Assembly: GCF_015191005.1 (NCBI RefSeq)
Contig: NZ_CP040442.1
Location: forward strand, 496,001 to 560,000
Direction: 5' to 3'
DNA from: Kaistella flava (ex Peng et al. 2021)
GTDB taxonomy: Bacteria; Bacteroidota; Bacteroidia; Flavobacteriales; Weeksellaceae
DNA length: 64,000 bases
Every line of letters begins with the position of its first letter. Position 1 is the stretch's first letter. The notes beneath the pieces were generated by a model. That model was not told the origin of the DNA and did not search any database. It saw nothing but the letters and a program-made list of their open reading frames with translations. Made by a program: the position numbers and the translations under genes. Below, piece after piece: positions 46,050 through 54,626 of this stretch.

Positions 46050-46343
46050 TTAAAACGTTTTGTATCCTTTATAAACCTGCGCAGATTTCTCCAACATCGA
46101 TGCCGATTGATTTCTAAAATTCATCAAATGATCTGTGCCATTGTGTTGATGGTGATGTTCGTCACTTTCCCAAAGTTCAATAATAAAGAAAACACCTTTA
46201 TTCGTGTTGTCTTCGATCAAGTCGTACTGTAAACAACCTTCTTCCTTTCGGGTTTCAAAAACTAATTTTTTCAGTAATTCCAAAGCGTCCATCAAATCAC
46301 TTTCTTTGAACTGGAATAAGGCTACGATATGCAGGTTTTTCAT
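46050..46343 (-). CDS. Antibiotic biosynthesis monooxygenase (ABM) domain protein
   Basis: A 97-aa ferredoxin-like dimeric alpha/beta-barrel protein. It has LHIVALFQFKESDLMDALELLKKLVFETRKEEGCLQYDL and then FFIIELWESDEHHHQHNGTDH, the typical ABM/YgiN pattern. Members include quinol monooxygenases and small stress proteins. It is directly upstream of the exported deformylase-like gene on the same strand. Confidence 0.85.
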   Translation of the reverse strand: MKNLHIVALFQFKESDLMDALELLKKLVFETRKEEGCLQYDLIEDNTNKGVFFIIELWESDEHHHQHNGTDHLMNFRNQSASMLEKSAQVYKGYKTF

Positions 46344-46446
46344 TAAAATAAATATTTAGACAAATGTAAAAATAGAAAACTTAATTATTGAAATAAAATC
46401 AAAAAAATGCCCTAAAAATTCGTTTTTTCTTAATGGGAAAATTTTT

Positions 46447-46454
46447 TATCTTTG
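46447..46454 (+). promoter_or_regulatory. -7 box of the E2 gene
   Basis: TATCTTTG, consensus -7, 18 bases before the E2 ATG. Confidence 0.55.
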
Positions 46455-46472
46455 TGAAAATCGAAATATAAA

Positions 46473-47798
46473 ATGGCAGAATATAAATTACTACTTCCAT
46501 CGATGGGAGAGGGCGTGATGGAAGCGACGATTATCAGTTGGATGTTCAATGAAGGAGATTCCGTAAAGGAAGATGACTCCGTTGTAGAAATTGCAACCGA
46601 CAAAGTTGATTCCGATGTTCCGACTCCGGTTTCGGGGAAAATTATTAAAATCCTGAAGCAGAAAGATGAAGTTGCAAAAATTGGTGAAGCAATCGCAATT
46701 TTAGAAGTTGCCGGCGCTGGAGATGCAGTTGCTGATCAACCTCAAGAACCAAAATCTGCGGAAGACGTTAAAACTGAAATTCCAAATGTAGATTCTGACG
46801 TTGTAAGAGGTTTGCAGGAAGCGTTGGAAAGTTCAAAAACTTCTACCAGTTTCGAAGGTTCTGACTTATATCTATCTCCATTAGTAAAATCAATCGCACA
46901 GAATGAAAAAATTTCTGACAACGAATTGCAATCTATTAAAGGAAGTGGTTTAGACGGAAGAATTACCAAAGAAGATATATTGTCATTTGTTGCGAATAGA
47001 ACCGCTCCTGCAGCTCCACAAGCAGCCGCAGCACCAATTTCTGTAGCCGCAACTCCAGCACCGGTTTCTGCACCAATTAAATTGGGCGCAGGTGACGAGA
47101 TTATCCAAATGGATAGAGTGCGTAAAATCATTGCAGATGCAATGGTCAACTCAAAAAGAATTTCGCCACACGTTACTTCATTCATCGAATCCGATTTGAC
47201 GAACGTTGTAAGATGGAGAACGAAACATAAAGATATTTTCGAAAAGAGAGAAGGTGAAAAATTGACGTATATGCCGATTTTTGTTCACGCAATTGTGAAA
47301 GCAATTCAGGACTTCCCGATGATCAACGTTTCTGTAGATGGCGATAAAATCATCAAAAAGAAAAACATCAATATCGGAATGGCAACGGCACTTCCAGACG
47401 GAAACCTTATTGTTCCTGTTATTAAAAACGCAGACCAACTTTCACTTTCCGGTTTAGCAAAAGCGATCAATGATTTGGCTTACCGTGCAAGAAATAAAAA
47501 ATTAAGACCGGAAGATACGCAAGGTGCAACGTATACGATTTCTAACGTTGGCGGTTTCGGAAACCTAATGGGTACGCCGATTATTCCACAACCTCAAGTT
47601 GCTATTTTAGCGGTTGGTGCGATTGTGAAAAAACCTGCAGTTTTGGAAACTAAAGATGGCGACGTGATTGCAATACGTAATTTGATGTTCATGTCACATT
47701 CTTACGATCACCGTGTAGTAGACGGTTCTTTGGGTGGAATGTTCCTGAAACATGTTCACGATTATCTTCAAAACTGGGATATGAATACTGAAATTTAA
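46473..47798 (+). CDS. Dihydrolipoamide acyltransferase (E2) of a 2-oxoacid dehydrogenase complex
   Basis: The 441-aa enzyme has a lipoyl domain (1-78; lipoyl Lys44 in IATDKVDSD), an Ala/Pro linker, a peripheral-subunit binding domain (about 132-175, YLSPLVKSIAQNEKIS) and the acyltransferase core with HSYDHRVVDGSLGG (catalytic His about 413). A single lipoyl domain and the general pattern favour a branched-chain or other 2-oxoacid complex over pyruvate dehydrogenase, but this is uncertain. E1 and E3 genes are not nearby. LipB, close by, modifies such domains. Confidence 0.88.
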   Translation: MAEYKLLLPSMGEGVMEATIISWMFNEGDSVKEDDSVVEIATDKVDSDVPTPVSGKIIKILKQKDEVAKIGEAIAILEVAGAGDAVADQPQEPKSAEDVKTEIPNVDSDVVRGLQEALESSKTSTSFEGSDLYLSPLVKSIAQNEKISDNELQSIKGSGLDGRITKEDILSFVANRTAPAAPQAAAAPISVAATPAPVSAPIKLGAGDEIIQMDRVRKIIADAMVNSKRISPHVTSFIESDLTNVVRWRTKHKDIFEKREGEKLTYMPIFVHAIVKAIQDFPMINVSVDGDKIIKKKNINIGMATALPDGNLIVPVIKNADQLSLSGLAKAINDLAYRARNKKLRPEDTQGATYTISNVGGFGNLMGTPIIPQPQVAILAVGAIVKKPAVLETKDGDVIAIRNLMFMSHSYDHRVVDGSLGGMFLKHVHDYLQNWDMNTEI

Positions 47799-47823
47799 TT
47801 TTCGGAAGACCAAAATATAAAAG

Positions 47824-47858
47824 CAAACCTTTGAGAATTTCTCAAAGGTTTTTTTTTG
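47824..47858 (+). terminator. Terminator of the E2 gene
   Basis: A 12-base perfect stem, AAACCTTTGAGA / TCTCAAAGGTTT, 3-base loop and T-run. Confidence 0.9.
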
Positions 47859-47950
47859 GAGCTTAATCCCGCTTTCCGCTATATCTGTCTGCCGACAGGC
47901 AGGTCTTTTCCTCGTCGTTCCTCCTCAGAAAAGGATGTCGCTGCAAATCG
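47858..47950 (-). repeat. Intergenic element, copy E
   Basis: On the minus strand, gcagcgacatcc, then a ttttctgaggag…gacgaggaaaag core close to copy A, then cctgcctgtcggcagacag (an extra palindromic insert not found in copy A), then atatagcggaaagcgggatt. It lies in a 435-base gap with no gene. Confidence 0.7.
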
Positions 47951-48060
47951 AAGAATGAGATTCGACGATTCCTTAAAAAAAATAAAAAAATAGAGTCAAT
48001 CGGGGCTATTTACGAGTGGATTTTTAAATTAAATTATCGCGATATTATTTAATTCTGATT

Positions 48061-48134
48061 TGCCACGAATGCACGAATAATACTTTTTATTAATCAAGAT
48101 TTTTTATAGCAAGAAAATTCGTGCATTCGTGGCA
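48061..48134. repeat. 18-bp perfect inverted repeat tgccacgaatgcacgaat
   Basis: Left arm 48061-48078 and right arm 48117-48134 are exact inverse copies with a 38-base loop. No T-run, so not a terminator. Repeats of the same kind are frequent in flavobacterial intergenic DNA. Confidence 0.7.
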
Positions 48135-48206
48135 TTTATTCAGCCAATAAATTTCAAAACTGCTTTCTTTATCACGTCATTTTAAATAAAATTCTTTCAA
48201 AAACCT

Positions 48207-48214
48207 TAACTTTG
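48207..48214 (+). promoter_or_regulatory. -7 box of the GNAT gene
   Basis: TAACTTTG, 20 bases before the ATG at 48235. Confidence 0.5.
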
Positions 48215-48234
48215 ATTTCTAAAATTAAAAAGAA

Positions 48235-48705
48235 ATGTTCACGATTAGAAAAGCCACGCCAGAAGATACTCCAGTAATTTTTGATCTTATTAAAAAACTC
48301 GCCGTTTATGAAAAAATGGAAGACGAAGTTGTAACTTCGGTAGAGGAACTTCAGGAAAATATATTTGTAAAGAAATTCGCACACGTCATCATCGGCGAAG
48401 AAAATGGTATTCCGGCTGGATTTGCGCTTTATTTCTACAATTTTTCAACTTTTGTAGGAAAACCCGGATTGTATTTGGAAGACCTTTATGTAGAGCCAGA
48501 ACACCGCGGAAAAGGATACGGAAAAACCTTGCTCATTGAACTGACAAAAATTGCAAAAGCAGAAAACTGCGGAAGAATGGAGTGGTCGGTTCTAAACTGG
48601 AATCAGCCCGCCATCGATTTCTACGAATCACTTCAAGCAAAACCTATGAATGAATGGACCGTTTACCGTTTAGATAAAAAAGGAATCGCTGATTTAGCAG
48701 AATAA
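48235..48705 (+). CDS. GNAT-family N-acetyltransferase
   Basis: Acetyl-CoA-dependent transferase of 156 aa. The acetyl-CoA loop is PEHRGKGYGKTLL (about 89-101), with YLEDLYV before it and WNQPAIDFYESLQAKPMNEWTVYRL after it, resembling the spermidine/diamine acetyltransferase branch, though the substrate cannot be decided. Monocistronic, between intergenic repeats and a terminator. Confidence 0.9.
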   Translation: MFTIRKATPEDTPVIFDLIKKLAVYEKMEDEVVTSVEELQENIFVKKFAHVIIGEENGIPAGFALYFYNFSTFVGKPGLYLEDLYVEPEHRGKGYGKTLLIELTKIAKAENCGRMEWSVLNWNQPAIDFYESLQAKPMNEWTVYRLDKKGIADLAE

Positions 48706-48723
48706 AAAACCATTAAAAAACCC

Positions 48724-48760
48724 AAAAGTGTGGACTTACTATAAATCCACACTTTTTTTA
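48724..48760 (+). terminator. Terminator of the GNAT gene
   Basis: AAAAGTGTGGA / TCCACACTTTT perfect 11-base stem, 11-base loop, T-run. Confidence 0.85.
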
Positions 48761-48777
48761 TTTTAATCAAATATTGA

Positions 48778-49227
48778 TTACATAATCTTTGCAACTTCTG
48801 CACAAAGCCATTCCAGCATCTCACGATCTTCATCTGTGAATGGATCTACTTTGTGAGAGTCAATATCAATTTGTCCGATATTTTGACCATCTTTCATAAT
48901 CGGAACTACGATTTCTGCTTTGGTGTCGATTGAACAACTCAAATAGTTGTCTTGCTCATGAACATCCGGAACAACGAAAGTTTCATTAGACACAGCCACC
49001 TGACCACAAATTCCTTTTCCGTAAGGAATAATGGTATGATCTGTCGGAGCACCAAAGTAAGGTCCTAAAATCAATTCTTCTTTGTCACCGTTTTTAAAGT
49101 AAAATCCGGTCCAGTTGAAATAGGAAATTTCTTGATCCAATAAAGTACAGATTTTTTGAAGTTTTTCTTCTTTATTATTTTTTGGACTTTCTAATATAAT
49201 AGAAAGTCGTTTTTTTATTTCTGACAT
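48778..49227 (-). CDS. msrC: GAF-domain free methionine-(R)-sulfoxide reductase
   Basis: Reduces free Met-R-sulfoxide. The 149-aa GAF protein has YFNWTGFYF, GPYFGAP, YGKGICGQVAVS and DNYLSCSIDTKAEIVVPI. The two Cys in GKGIC and LSC correspond to two of the three redox Cys of the E. coli enzyme (YebR); the third, about ten residues upstream of GKGIC, is His/Thr here. Its ATG is 12 bases after the stop of the 478-aa gene, so they form one transcript. Confidence 0.83.
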   Translation of the reverse strand: MSEIKKRLSIILESPKNNKEEKLQKICTLLDQEISYFNWTGFYFKNGDKEELILGPYFGAPTDHTIIPYGKGICGQVAVSNETFVVPDVHEQDNYLSCSIDTKAEIVVPIMKDGQNIGQIDIDSHKVDPFTDEDREMLEWLCAEVAKIM

Positions 49228-49239
49228 ATTTTTATATTT

Positions 49240-50676
49240 TTAAGAAAATTCTTTAAGTATTAATTCTTCTTTATAACCAAACATTCCGCGCTCTTTAATC
49301 AAATCTGCCACCCCTTCCGGAACTTCCTGCTCCCATGTTGGGTTATGACTGGCAATTTTTTCAAGAATACTTCGGGAGTATATTTCAGAATAATTTGGAT
49401 TGTGATTTTGAATATCGACGATTCGTTTATTGTGTTTAAAGTATTTGTACAATTCTTTCAAACTATCATTAACCTTTAAATTATTTGCGGTCAATAATTG
49501 ATGAGTTTCAGGATCTTTGTATGGATACAGATAAACGCGCATTCCTTTTCTGAAAAACTTACCAAATGCTTCCAAGATTCCACCTGAAAGATTTTCATAA
49601 TAATTTTCATCAAAAACGTCCAGCATATTATTCACGCCCATTGCTACCCCTATTTTACCGTTGGTATAAGGAGCGAAGTAGTCGATTAATCGGTAGTATT
49701 CTGAGAAGTTAGAGATGATGACCGTATATCCAAGTTTTCCTAAAATATCGACTCTGTCAAGGAAATCTCTTTCATCAATATCTCCGGCAGCTCTAAGATT
49801 AGCAATCGTAATTTCAAATAAAACTTCAGTTTCTTCTTCACTGCAACCCCAATCTTTTTTGAAAAGGTCTAAGCCTTTCTCAAACATGTCAATATTCACC
49901 AAAGTTACCGGACGGAAACTCCCACGAACTGCGAAAATATTTTTCTTGTAAAGGATATCAGCGGGTAACATATTATTTCCTTCAGAATTAAAAATAACCG
50001 CATCTGTCATTCCGTTCTTCACCAATTGTAAACTCATCAATCGGTTATCAACATAAGAGAAAGCAGGTCCGCTAAAATCGATCATGTCGATTTCTATATT
50101 GTCTTTGGAAATATCATCTAAAAGCGAGTTGATCATCCTACGGGGATTATCAGCATAGTTGAATGCGCCGTAGATAAGATTAACTCCTAAGCTTCCTAAA
50201 GTTTCTTGCTGTAAAGTAGCATCATTTTCATTAAACTTTACGTGAAGAACGATCTCATTGTAATCTTCCGCTTCATGACATTGAAAACGCAATCCTACCC
50301 AACCATGACCTTTCATGGTTTTATCAAAATTGATCGTCGTTACGGTATTGGCATAAGAGAAAAATTTTCTACCCGGAAATGTTTCGCGTGATACACGCTC
50401 TTCTATCAAAGAAACTTCATACCGCAACATTTTGCGGAGTCTGTTTTGGGTAACATATCTGTTTTTGGCTTCTTTGCCGTAAATGGCATCACTAAAGTCT
50501 TTGTCATATGCTGACATGGCTTTTGCAATAGTTTGGGAAGCGCCGCCTGCTCTAAAAAAATGGCGAACCGTTTCCTGGCCAGCACCAATCTCTGCGAAGG
50601 TGCCATAAATATTTCGATCCAGATTAATCGCTAAAGCTTTCTGTTTCGGTGTTAATTTCGGATGAATCACTGTCAA
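49240..50676 (-). CDS. Conserved protein of unknown function (often mislabelled)
   Basis: The 478-aa protein is highly ordered and conserved in Bacteroidetes and some other phyla. It opens with PKLTPKQKALAINLDRNIYGTFAEIGAGQETVRHFFRAGGAS, goes on with GHGWVGLRFQCHEAEDYNEIVLHVK, and later DMIDFSGPAF and SEGNNMLPADILYKKNIFAVRGSFRPVT. Database labels such as TonB-dependent receptor or nicotinate-nucleotide adenylyltransferase do not match what is seen: there is no signal peptide, no beta barrel, no HxGH. Cytoplasmic and probably an enzyme or scaffold. The free-Met-sulfoxide reductase follows within 12 bases. Confidence 0.7.
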   Translation of the reverse strand: MTVIHPKLTPKQKALAINLDRNIYGTFAEIGAGQETVRHFFRAGGASQTIAKAMSAYDKDFSDAIYGKEAKNRYVTQNRLRKMLRYEVSLIEERVSRETFPGRKFFSYANTVTTINFDKTMKGHGWVGLRFQCHEAEDYNEIVLHVKFNENDATLQQETLGSLGVNLIYGAFNYADNPRRMINSLLDDISKDNIEIDMIDFSGPAFSYVDNRLMSLQLVKNGMTDAVIFNSEGNNMLPADILYKKNIFAVRGSFRPVTLVNIDMFEKGLDLFKKDWGCSEEETEVLFEITIANLRAAGDIDERDFLDRVDILGKLGYTVIISNFSEYYRLIDYFAPYTNGKIGVAMGVNNMLDVFDENYYENLSGGILEAFGKFFRKGMRVYLYPYKDPETHQLLTANNLKVNDSLKELYKYFKHNKRIVDIQNHNPNYSEIYSRSILEKIASHNPTWEQEVPEGVADLIKERGMFGYKEELILKEFS

Positions 50677-50723
50677 TTCTAATTTTTTGTAAATTTACCA
50701 AAATTAAACCAACATCAAAAAAA

Positions 50724-51488
50724 ATGAAGTTGAAATTTTTAGGAACGGGTACTTCTCAGGGAGTGCCAGTCATTGGCTGCCATTGTGAGGTTTGTACTTC
50801 ATTAAACTTAAAAGATAAACGTTTTCGTTCGTCGACGTTGGTGACGACTGATTTTGGGAAAAAAATTCTGATCGATTGTGGACCCGATTTTCGAATGCAG
50901 ATGCTTGACAATAAAGAGGAACAAATCGATGCAGTTCTGCTAACTCACGAACATAATGACCATGTGATTGGCTTAGATGATCTGCGACCTTTAATCTTTA
51001 AAAATAGAAAGAACATTGATCTTTATTGTCAGAAAAGGGTAGGTGACGAAATTAAATTAAGATTTTCATACGCATTTGCGGATGTAAGATATCCTGGTGC
51101 GCCAGCTTTTAATCTGCATGAAATTGAAAAGCCCTTTACTATTTTAGATACTGAGGTGATTCCTATTGCGGTTTCTCATGGTAAGATTTCTATTTTCGGG
51201 TATAAATTTAAAAAGCTCGCTTATATTACAGATGCGAGTTTTATCTCAGATAATGAGAAAGAGAAATTGAAAAATCTTGATTATTTGATTTTGAATTGTA
51301 TTCGGAAAACCGATTTACATCCTGCTCATTTTATATTGCCACAGGTCTTAGAACTGTTTGAGGAGTTAAAACCGAAGAAAATGTACCTCACTCATATCTC
51401 TCATCACCTCGGTTTGCATGATGAAACGGAGCTGGAGCTTCCCGAAAATGTACATCTTGCCTATGATGGTTTGGAACTGTTGTTTTGA
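50724..51488 (+). CDS. MBL-fold metallohydrolase (PhnP-like)
   Basis: The 254-aa form from ATG 50724 starts MKLKFLGTGTSQGVPVIGCHC. The metal motif is LLTHEHNDHVIGLDDLRP (HxHxDH), then SHGKISIFGYK and, near the end, MYLTHISHHLGLHDE. These match phosphodiesterase-like PhnP/ElaC relatives. Cys20, Cys22 and Cys25 (CHCEVC) could hold a structural zinc, as in PhnP. An in-frame ATG at 50649 overlaps the divergent gene and is rejected. Substrate unknown. Confidence 0.85.
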   Translation: MKLKFLGTGTSQGVPVIGCHCEVCTSLNLKDKRFRSSTLVTTDFGKKILIDCGPDFRMQMLDNKEEQIDAVLLTHEHNDHVIGLDDLRPLIFKNRKNIDLYCQKRVGDEIKLRFSYAFADVRYPGAPAFNLHEIEKPFTILDTEVIPIAVSHGKISIFGYKFKKLAYITDASFISDNEKEKLKNLDYLILNCIRKTDLHPAHFILPQVLELFEELKPKKMYLTHISHHLGLHDETELELPENVHLAYDGLELLF

Positions 51489-51601
51489 AAATCAAACAGT
51501 TAAAAAATAATATTCCTATTTATTTAAATAATATTAAAAAAATCGGGAAATAATTTTTCTTAAATAAAAAATAATTCTATATTTGCACACCAATTTAAAG
51601 A

Positions 51602-51683
51602 GCCCGGTTGGCGGAATTGGTAGACGCGCTAGACTCAAACTCTAGTATCGCAAGATGTACCAGTTCGATTCTGGTACCGGGTA
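51602..51683 (+). tRNA. tRNA-Leu (anticodon CAA)
   Basis: 82 bases form all four arms: acceptor GCCCGGT/ACCGGGT (one G-U pair), D-arm, anticodon stem CTAGA/TCTAG with loop CTCAAAC, a long variable arm (class II), and T-arm CCAG-TTCGATT-CTGG. Discriminator A; the CCA is not encoded. Confidence 0.97.
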
Positions 51684-51686
51684 CTA

Positions 51687-51724
51687 AAAACCTCTGCAAT
51701 CATTGATTCGCAGAGGTTTTTTTT
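51687..51724 (+). terminator. Terminator after tRNA-Leu
   Basis: AAAACCTCTGC / GCAGAGGTTTT stem, loop about 12 bases, T-run. Confidence 0.85.
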
Positions 51725-51796
51725 GTGATTTTATGAAAAATTTTATTAGAAAAATATTTAGGATCTGGTTTTCTGTGATCAAGTGTAAAGCTTGGG

Positions 51797-51821
51797 GACT
51801 AATCAAAAATTTTGATTAGTC
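51797..51821. repeat. 12-bp palindrome gactaatcaaaa
   Basis: Perfect inverted repeat of 12+12 bases with a single central A. No T-run follows. Long gap (51725-52632) with no credible gene. May be an operator or the stem of an unknown element. Confidence 0.5.
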
Positions 51822-52026
51822 TGAGAAGGAAAAATTTTCTATACGTTACATCTTATGAGTCACAATACCTTTGGGGATTATTTAGATAATAGGTAAATAA
51901 AACATAAAATCTATTATTCCACGAATCTCTATTTACGCTAATGCTTTTAAAGTAGATCGATTAAAGTGATTTTTTTTACTAAAAGTATATGCTTTTTCCT
52001 TGGTAAGAAGATACGCCTGAAGTTAT

Positions 52027-52097
52027 AGCCACGATGGCAGCGACATCCCTCCCGTTTCCGAGAATTCGGAACGGGAGGATACAGCGGACAGCGGGAC
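52027..52097 (+). repeat. Intergenic element, copy F
   Basis: Left arm agccacgatggcagcgacatcc, core CTCCCGTTtCCGAgaattCGGAaCGGGAG (a near-perfect GC palindrome) and right arm gatacagcggacagcggga. The core is unrelated to those in A, C and E, while the arms are shared. Confidence 0.7.
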
Positions 52098-52574
52098 CGC
52101 ATTTGTAAGAAGCGAAAGTTTTGCTGCTCCTTATTGAAGATTTAATTATTCGATTTCTCTAAAATTATCTTTTTATAATTATCGTCCCCAAAATATGAGA
52201 TTGTGGTTTTCTATATTTCAACTTTGTTAAAAAAATAAAACATTACAAAAATCCTGGTTTATTTATATTGTGAAATATCTTCGTTATTTTTCTTTATTCT
52301 AAATAATATTACCTCAAAATAATACAATTTTTGAAATATATTATACATTTTCTTATGATTTCTATCAAGTTTTATACAGGTGTTTAATTTTTGATCTTAA
52401 CAATATTTAACATTAGTGATTTTTTTTTACTTAATCAGGAAGTAACTACAATATATATTGATTTATTTTTAATAATAATGTATTTAAACTGGTAATTACG
52501 CATATTTTATAGAATATAAGATATATGTCATTTATATTAATCCCTAATTATTATGAATCTTACAATTATCAGGA

Positions 52575-52582
52575 TATCTTTG
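52575..52582 (+). promoter_or_regulatory. -7 box of the yceI-porin-yceI operon
   Basis: TATCTTTG, 50 bases before the yceI ATG at 52633; no clear TTG at the -33 position. Confidence 0.5.
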
Positions 52583-52632
52583 TACTACAAAATGATGATC
52601 AACTCAACAGTAAATATTTAAAATTAGATACA

Positions 52633-53166
52633 ATGAAAAATTTAGTAAACTTCAAAACCCTAGTCCTCGCTTTCGGAATGTTTTCAGGATTAGTAGCTGC
52701 ACAAAAAATTAATAGCAGTAATGTTAAAACTACAGTTTCTGGAACTTCTACTTTACACGAATGGAGCATGACTTCAACCAGTGGTACTTTTTCTGGAAAT
52801 GTAGCAGGAAATGCAATCCAGGATATTACTTATAAAATGGGTTCTAAAACATTAAAGAGCGGAAAAGGACCAATGGATAACAACGCTTACAAAGCAATCG
52901 AAGCAGATAAATACCCGAACATCACTTTTACAGCAGCTTCTGTAAATATGGGGAAAGGAACAATGACTGGAAAACTAACGGTAACTAACGTAACTAAAAC
53001 AATTACGATGCCCGTAAATGTTACGAAAAATGGAAACTCTTATACCGTTTGGGGTCAGGCAAATATTAAAATGACTGATTACGGCGTAACTCCTCCAGCT
53101 TTCATGATGAATACTGTTAAAACTGGAAATGAAATCACCATCACAGTTAATGCTGTTGCTAACTAA
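52633..53166 (+). CDS. YceI-family periplasmic protein, first of four
   Basis: A secreted lipocalin-like lipid-binding protein. Signal peptide MKNLVNFKTLVLAFGMFSGLVAAQ, then the YceI core: SGTSTLHEWSMTSTSGTFSG, KSGKGPMDNNAYKAIEADKYPNITFT, GTMTGKLTVTNVTKTITMPV and MTDYGVTPP. The ATG at 52633 gives 177 aa; an in-frame start at 52525 would bury the signal peptide and is not used. Members bind isoprenoid-type lipids. It is followed by the porin in the same operon. Confidence 0.9.
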   Translation: MKNLVNFKTLVLAFGMFSGLVAAQKINSSNVKTTVSGTSTLHEWSMTSTSGTFSGNVAGNAIQDITYKMGSKTLKSGKGPMDNNAYKAIEADKYPNITFTAASVNMGKGTMTGKLTVTNVTKTITMPVNVTKNGNSYTVWGQANIKMTDYGVTPPAFMMNTVKTGNEITITVNAVAN

Positions 53167-53218
53167 ATAGCAGACAAACAAACAGACAAACAATTTATAA
53201 ATAATTAAAATTAAGAAT

Positions 53219-54553
53219 ATGAAAACTATGTTAATCAGAGCATCGATGCTCGCAGTACTAGTTACGGGAATCAATTTTGTGAGTGCACAGGAAGTTTCAA
53301 CTTCTATGAGAGACTACTTGGCTCCAGAAAAATCATCACGTAACGTGTTTGAAGACCCAAAAGGACCATCTCCAGAGTATGATGGTGTGAAAGTATCTGT
53401 TGGTGGAGATTTCGCTTTACAGTTCCAAGGATTAGATCAATCAACTAAAGCGCCTTCATTAGGTTTAAAAACAGGAACCACTACTCCAAATACCTTAAGA
53501 GTGATGGGTAAAGATTTTAACCTTCCTACTGCTAATTTAGATGTGAATGCCTATTTAGGAAAAGGTTTGAAAATGCACTTAAGAACTTATCTTTCTGCCC
53601 GTCACCATAACGAAGCTTGGGTAAAAGGAGGTTATATTCAGGTTGATAATCTTGATTTTATTAAAGAAGGATTTGCTGAAGATATCATGAAGCACGCAAG
53701 AGTAAAAATCGGTATGGATGAGATTAACTACGGTGACACTCACTTCAGAAGAACTGATAATGCGGAAGCCATTAACAACCCATTCGTAGGGAACTATATT
53801 ATGGACAGCTTTACGACAGAGGCTTTTGGTGAAGCATACGGATTCTACAATAATTTTATTGGGATGGTTGGTATGTCTAATGGGAAATTAAACCAAACTC
53901 CTGTTAAAGGAACAAGCTGGAATTCCCCTTCAGTATATGCTAAATTAGGTTATGACAAACAAGTTAGTTCAGATTTAAGAGTAAGATTAACAGGATCATT
54001 CATCCAGACAAACGGTTTAACCACTGGTGGAAACTTATACAGTGCAGACAGAGCAGGATCTAGATACTACTATGTATTGTTAACTGAAAATGATGCAATG
54101 GGAATGGATAATCCTTTAACAGGAAGATTTAACCCAGGGTTCAAAAAAGTAAATGCATTCCAAGTGAATCCATTCATCAAATATCAAGGTTTAGAATTCT
54201 TCGGAGTTTATGAATATGTTACTGGTAATAAAGCGAGCGGTTTAACACCAAGAGCGACAAGAGGTGCCTACACTCAATTAGGAGGTGAGCTACTTTACAG
54301 ATTAGGAGGAAATGAGCAATTCTACGTAGGTGGAAGATATAACTCAGTAAGTGGTAAAGATGATAAAGTTTCTGCAGAAAGAAAAATCGACAGATTGAAC
54401 TTAGGAGGTGGTTGGTTTCTGACCAAAAACGTACTTGCAAAAGTAGAGTATGTTACTCAGAAATATAACGATGATGCAGTATGGGGAGCAACCAGTGCTC
54501 TAAGAGGTGGTAAGTTTAACGGTTTTATGTTTGAAGCAACCATAGGTTTCTAA
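53219..54553 (+). CDS. Outer-membrane porin-like beta-barrel protein
   Basis: A 444-aa protein with a signal peptide (MKTMLIRASMLAVLVTGINFVSAQ) and a regular alternation typical of a 16- or 18-strand barrel (KMHLRTYLSARHHNEAWVKGGYIQV, RVKIGMDEINYGDTHFRRTDN, a C-terminal FMFEATIGF with an aromatic end). Substrate unknown. It lies between two YceI genes in one operon, suggesting a shared envelope role. Confidence 0.8.
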   Translation: MKTMLIRASMLAVLVTGINFVSAQEVSTSMRDYLAPEKSSRNVFEDPKGPSPEYDGVKVSVGGDFALQFQGLDQSTKAPSLGLKTGTTTPNTLRVMGKDFNLPTANLDVNAYLGKGLKMHLRTYLSARHHNEAWVKGGYIQVDNLDFIKEGFAEDIMKHARVKIGMDEINYGDTHFRRTDNAEAINNPFVGNYIMDSFTTEAFGEAYGFYNNFIGMVGMSNGKLNQTPVKGTSWNSPSVYAKLGYDKQVSSDLRVRLTGSFIQTNGLTTGGNLYSADRAGSRYYYVLLTENDAMGMDNPLTGRFNPGFKKVNAFQVNPFIKYQGLEFFGVYEYVTGNKASGLTPRATRGAYTQLGGELLYRLGGNEQFYVGGRYNSVSGKDDKVSAERKIDRLNLGGGWFLTKNVLAKVEYVTQKYNDDAVWGATSALRGGKFNGFMFEATIGF

Positions 54554-54570
54554 TTATTAAATATTACAGG

Positions 54571-54602
54571 AAAAAGGGGTTGATTATTGACCCCTTTTTC
54601 TA
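54571..54602 (+). terminator. Terminator after the porin gene
   Basis: AAAAAGGGGT / ACCCCTTTTT stem, 9-base loop. The YceI gene downstream would need read-through or its own promoter. Confidence 0.75.
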
Positions 54603-54626
54603 TCTTAAATATTGAATGCTAAAATC

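Noticed and set aside
51602..51724. tRNA-Leu as an integration site of a mobile element
   Set aside because: No integrase, no second copy of the tRNA 3' end and no foreign-looking genes downstream.
51733..51819. 28-codon frame after tRNA-Leu
   Set aside because: Its end lies within the palindrome at 51797-51821, it has no promoter box, and the length is expected by chance.
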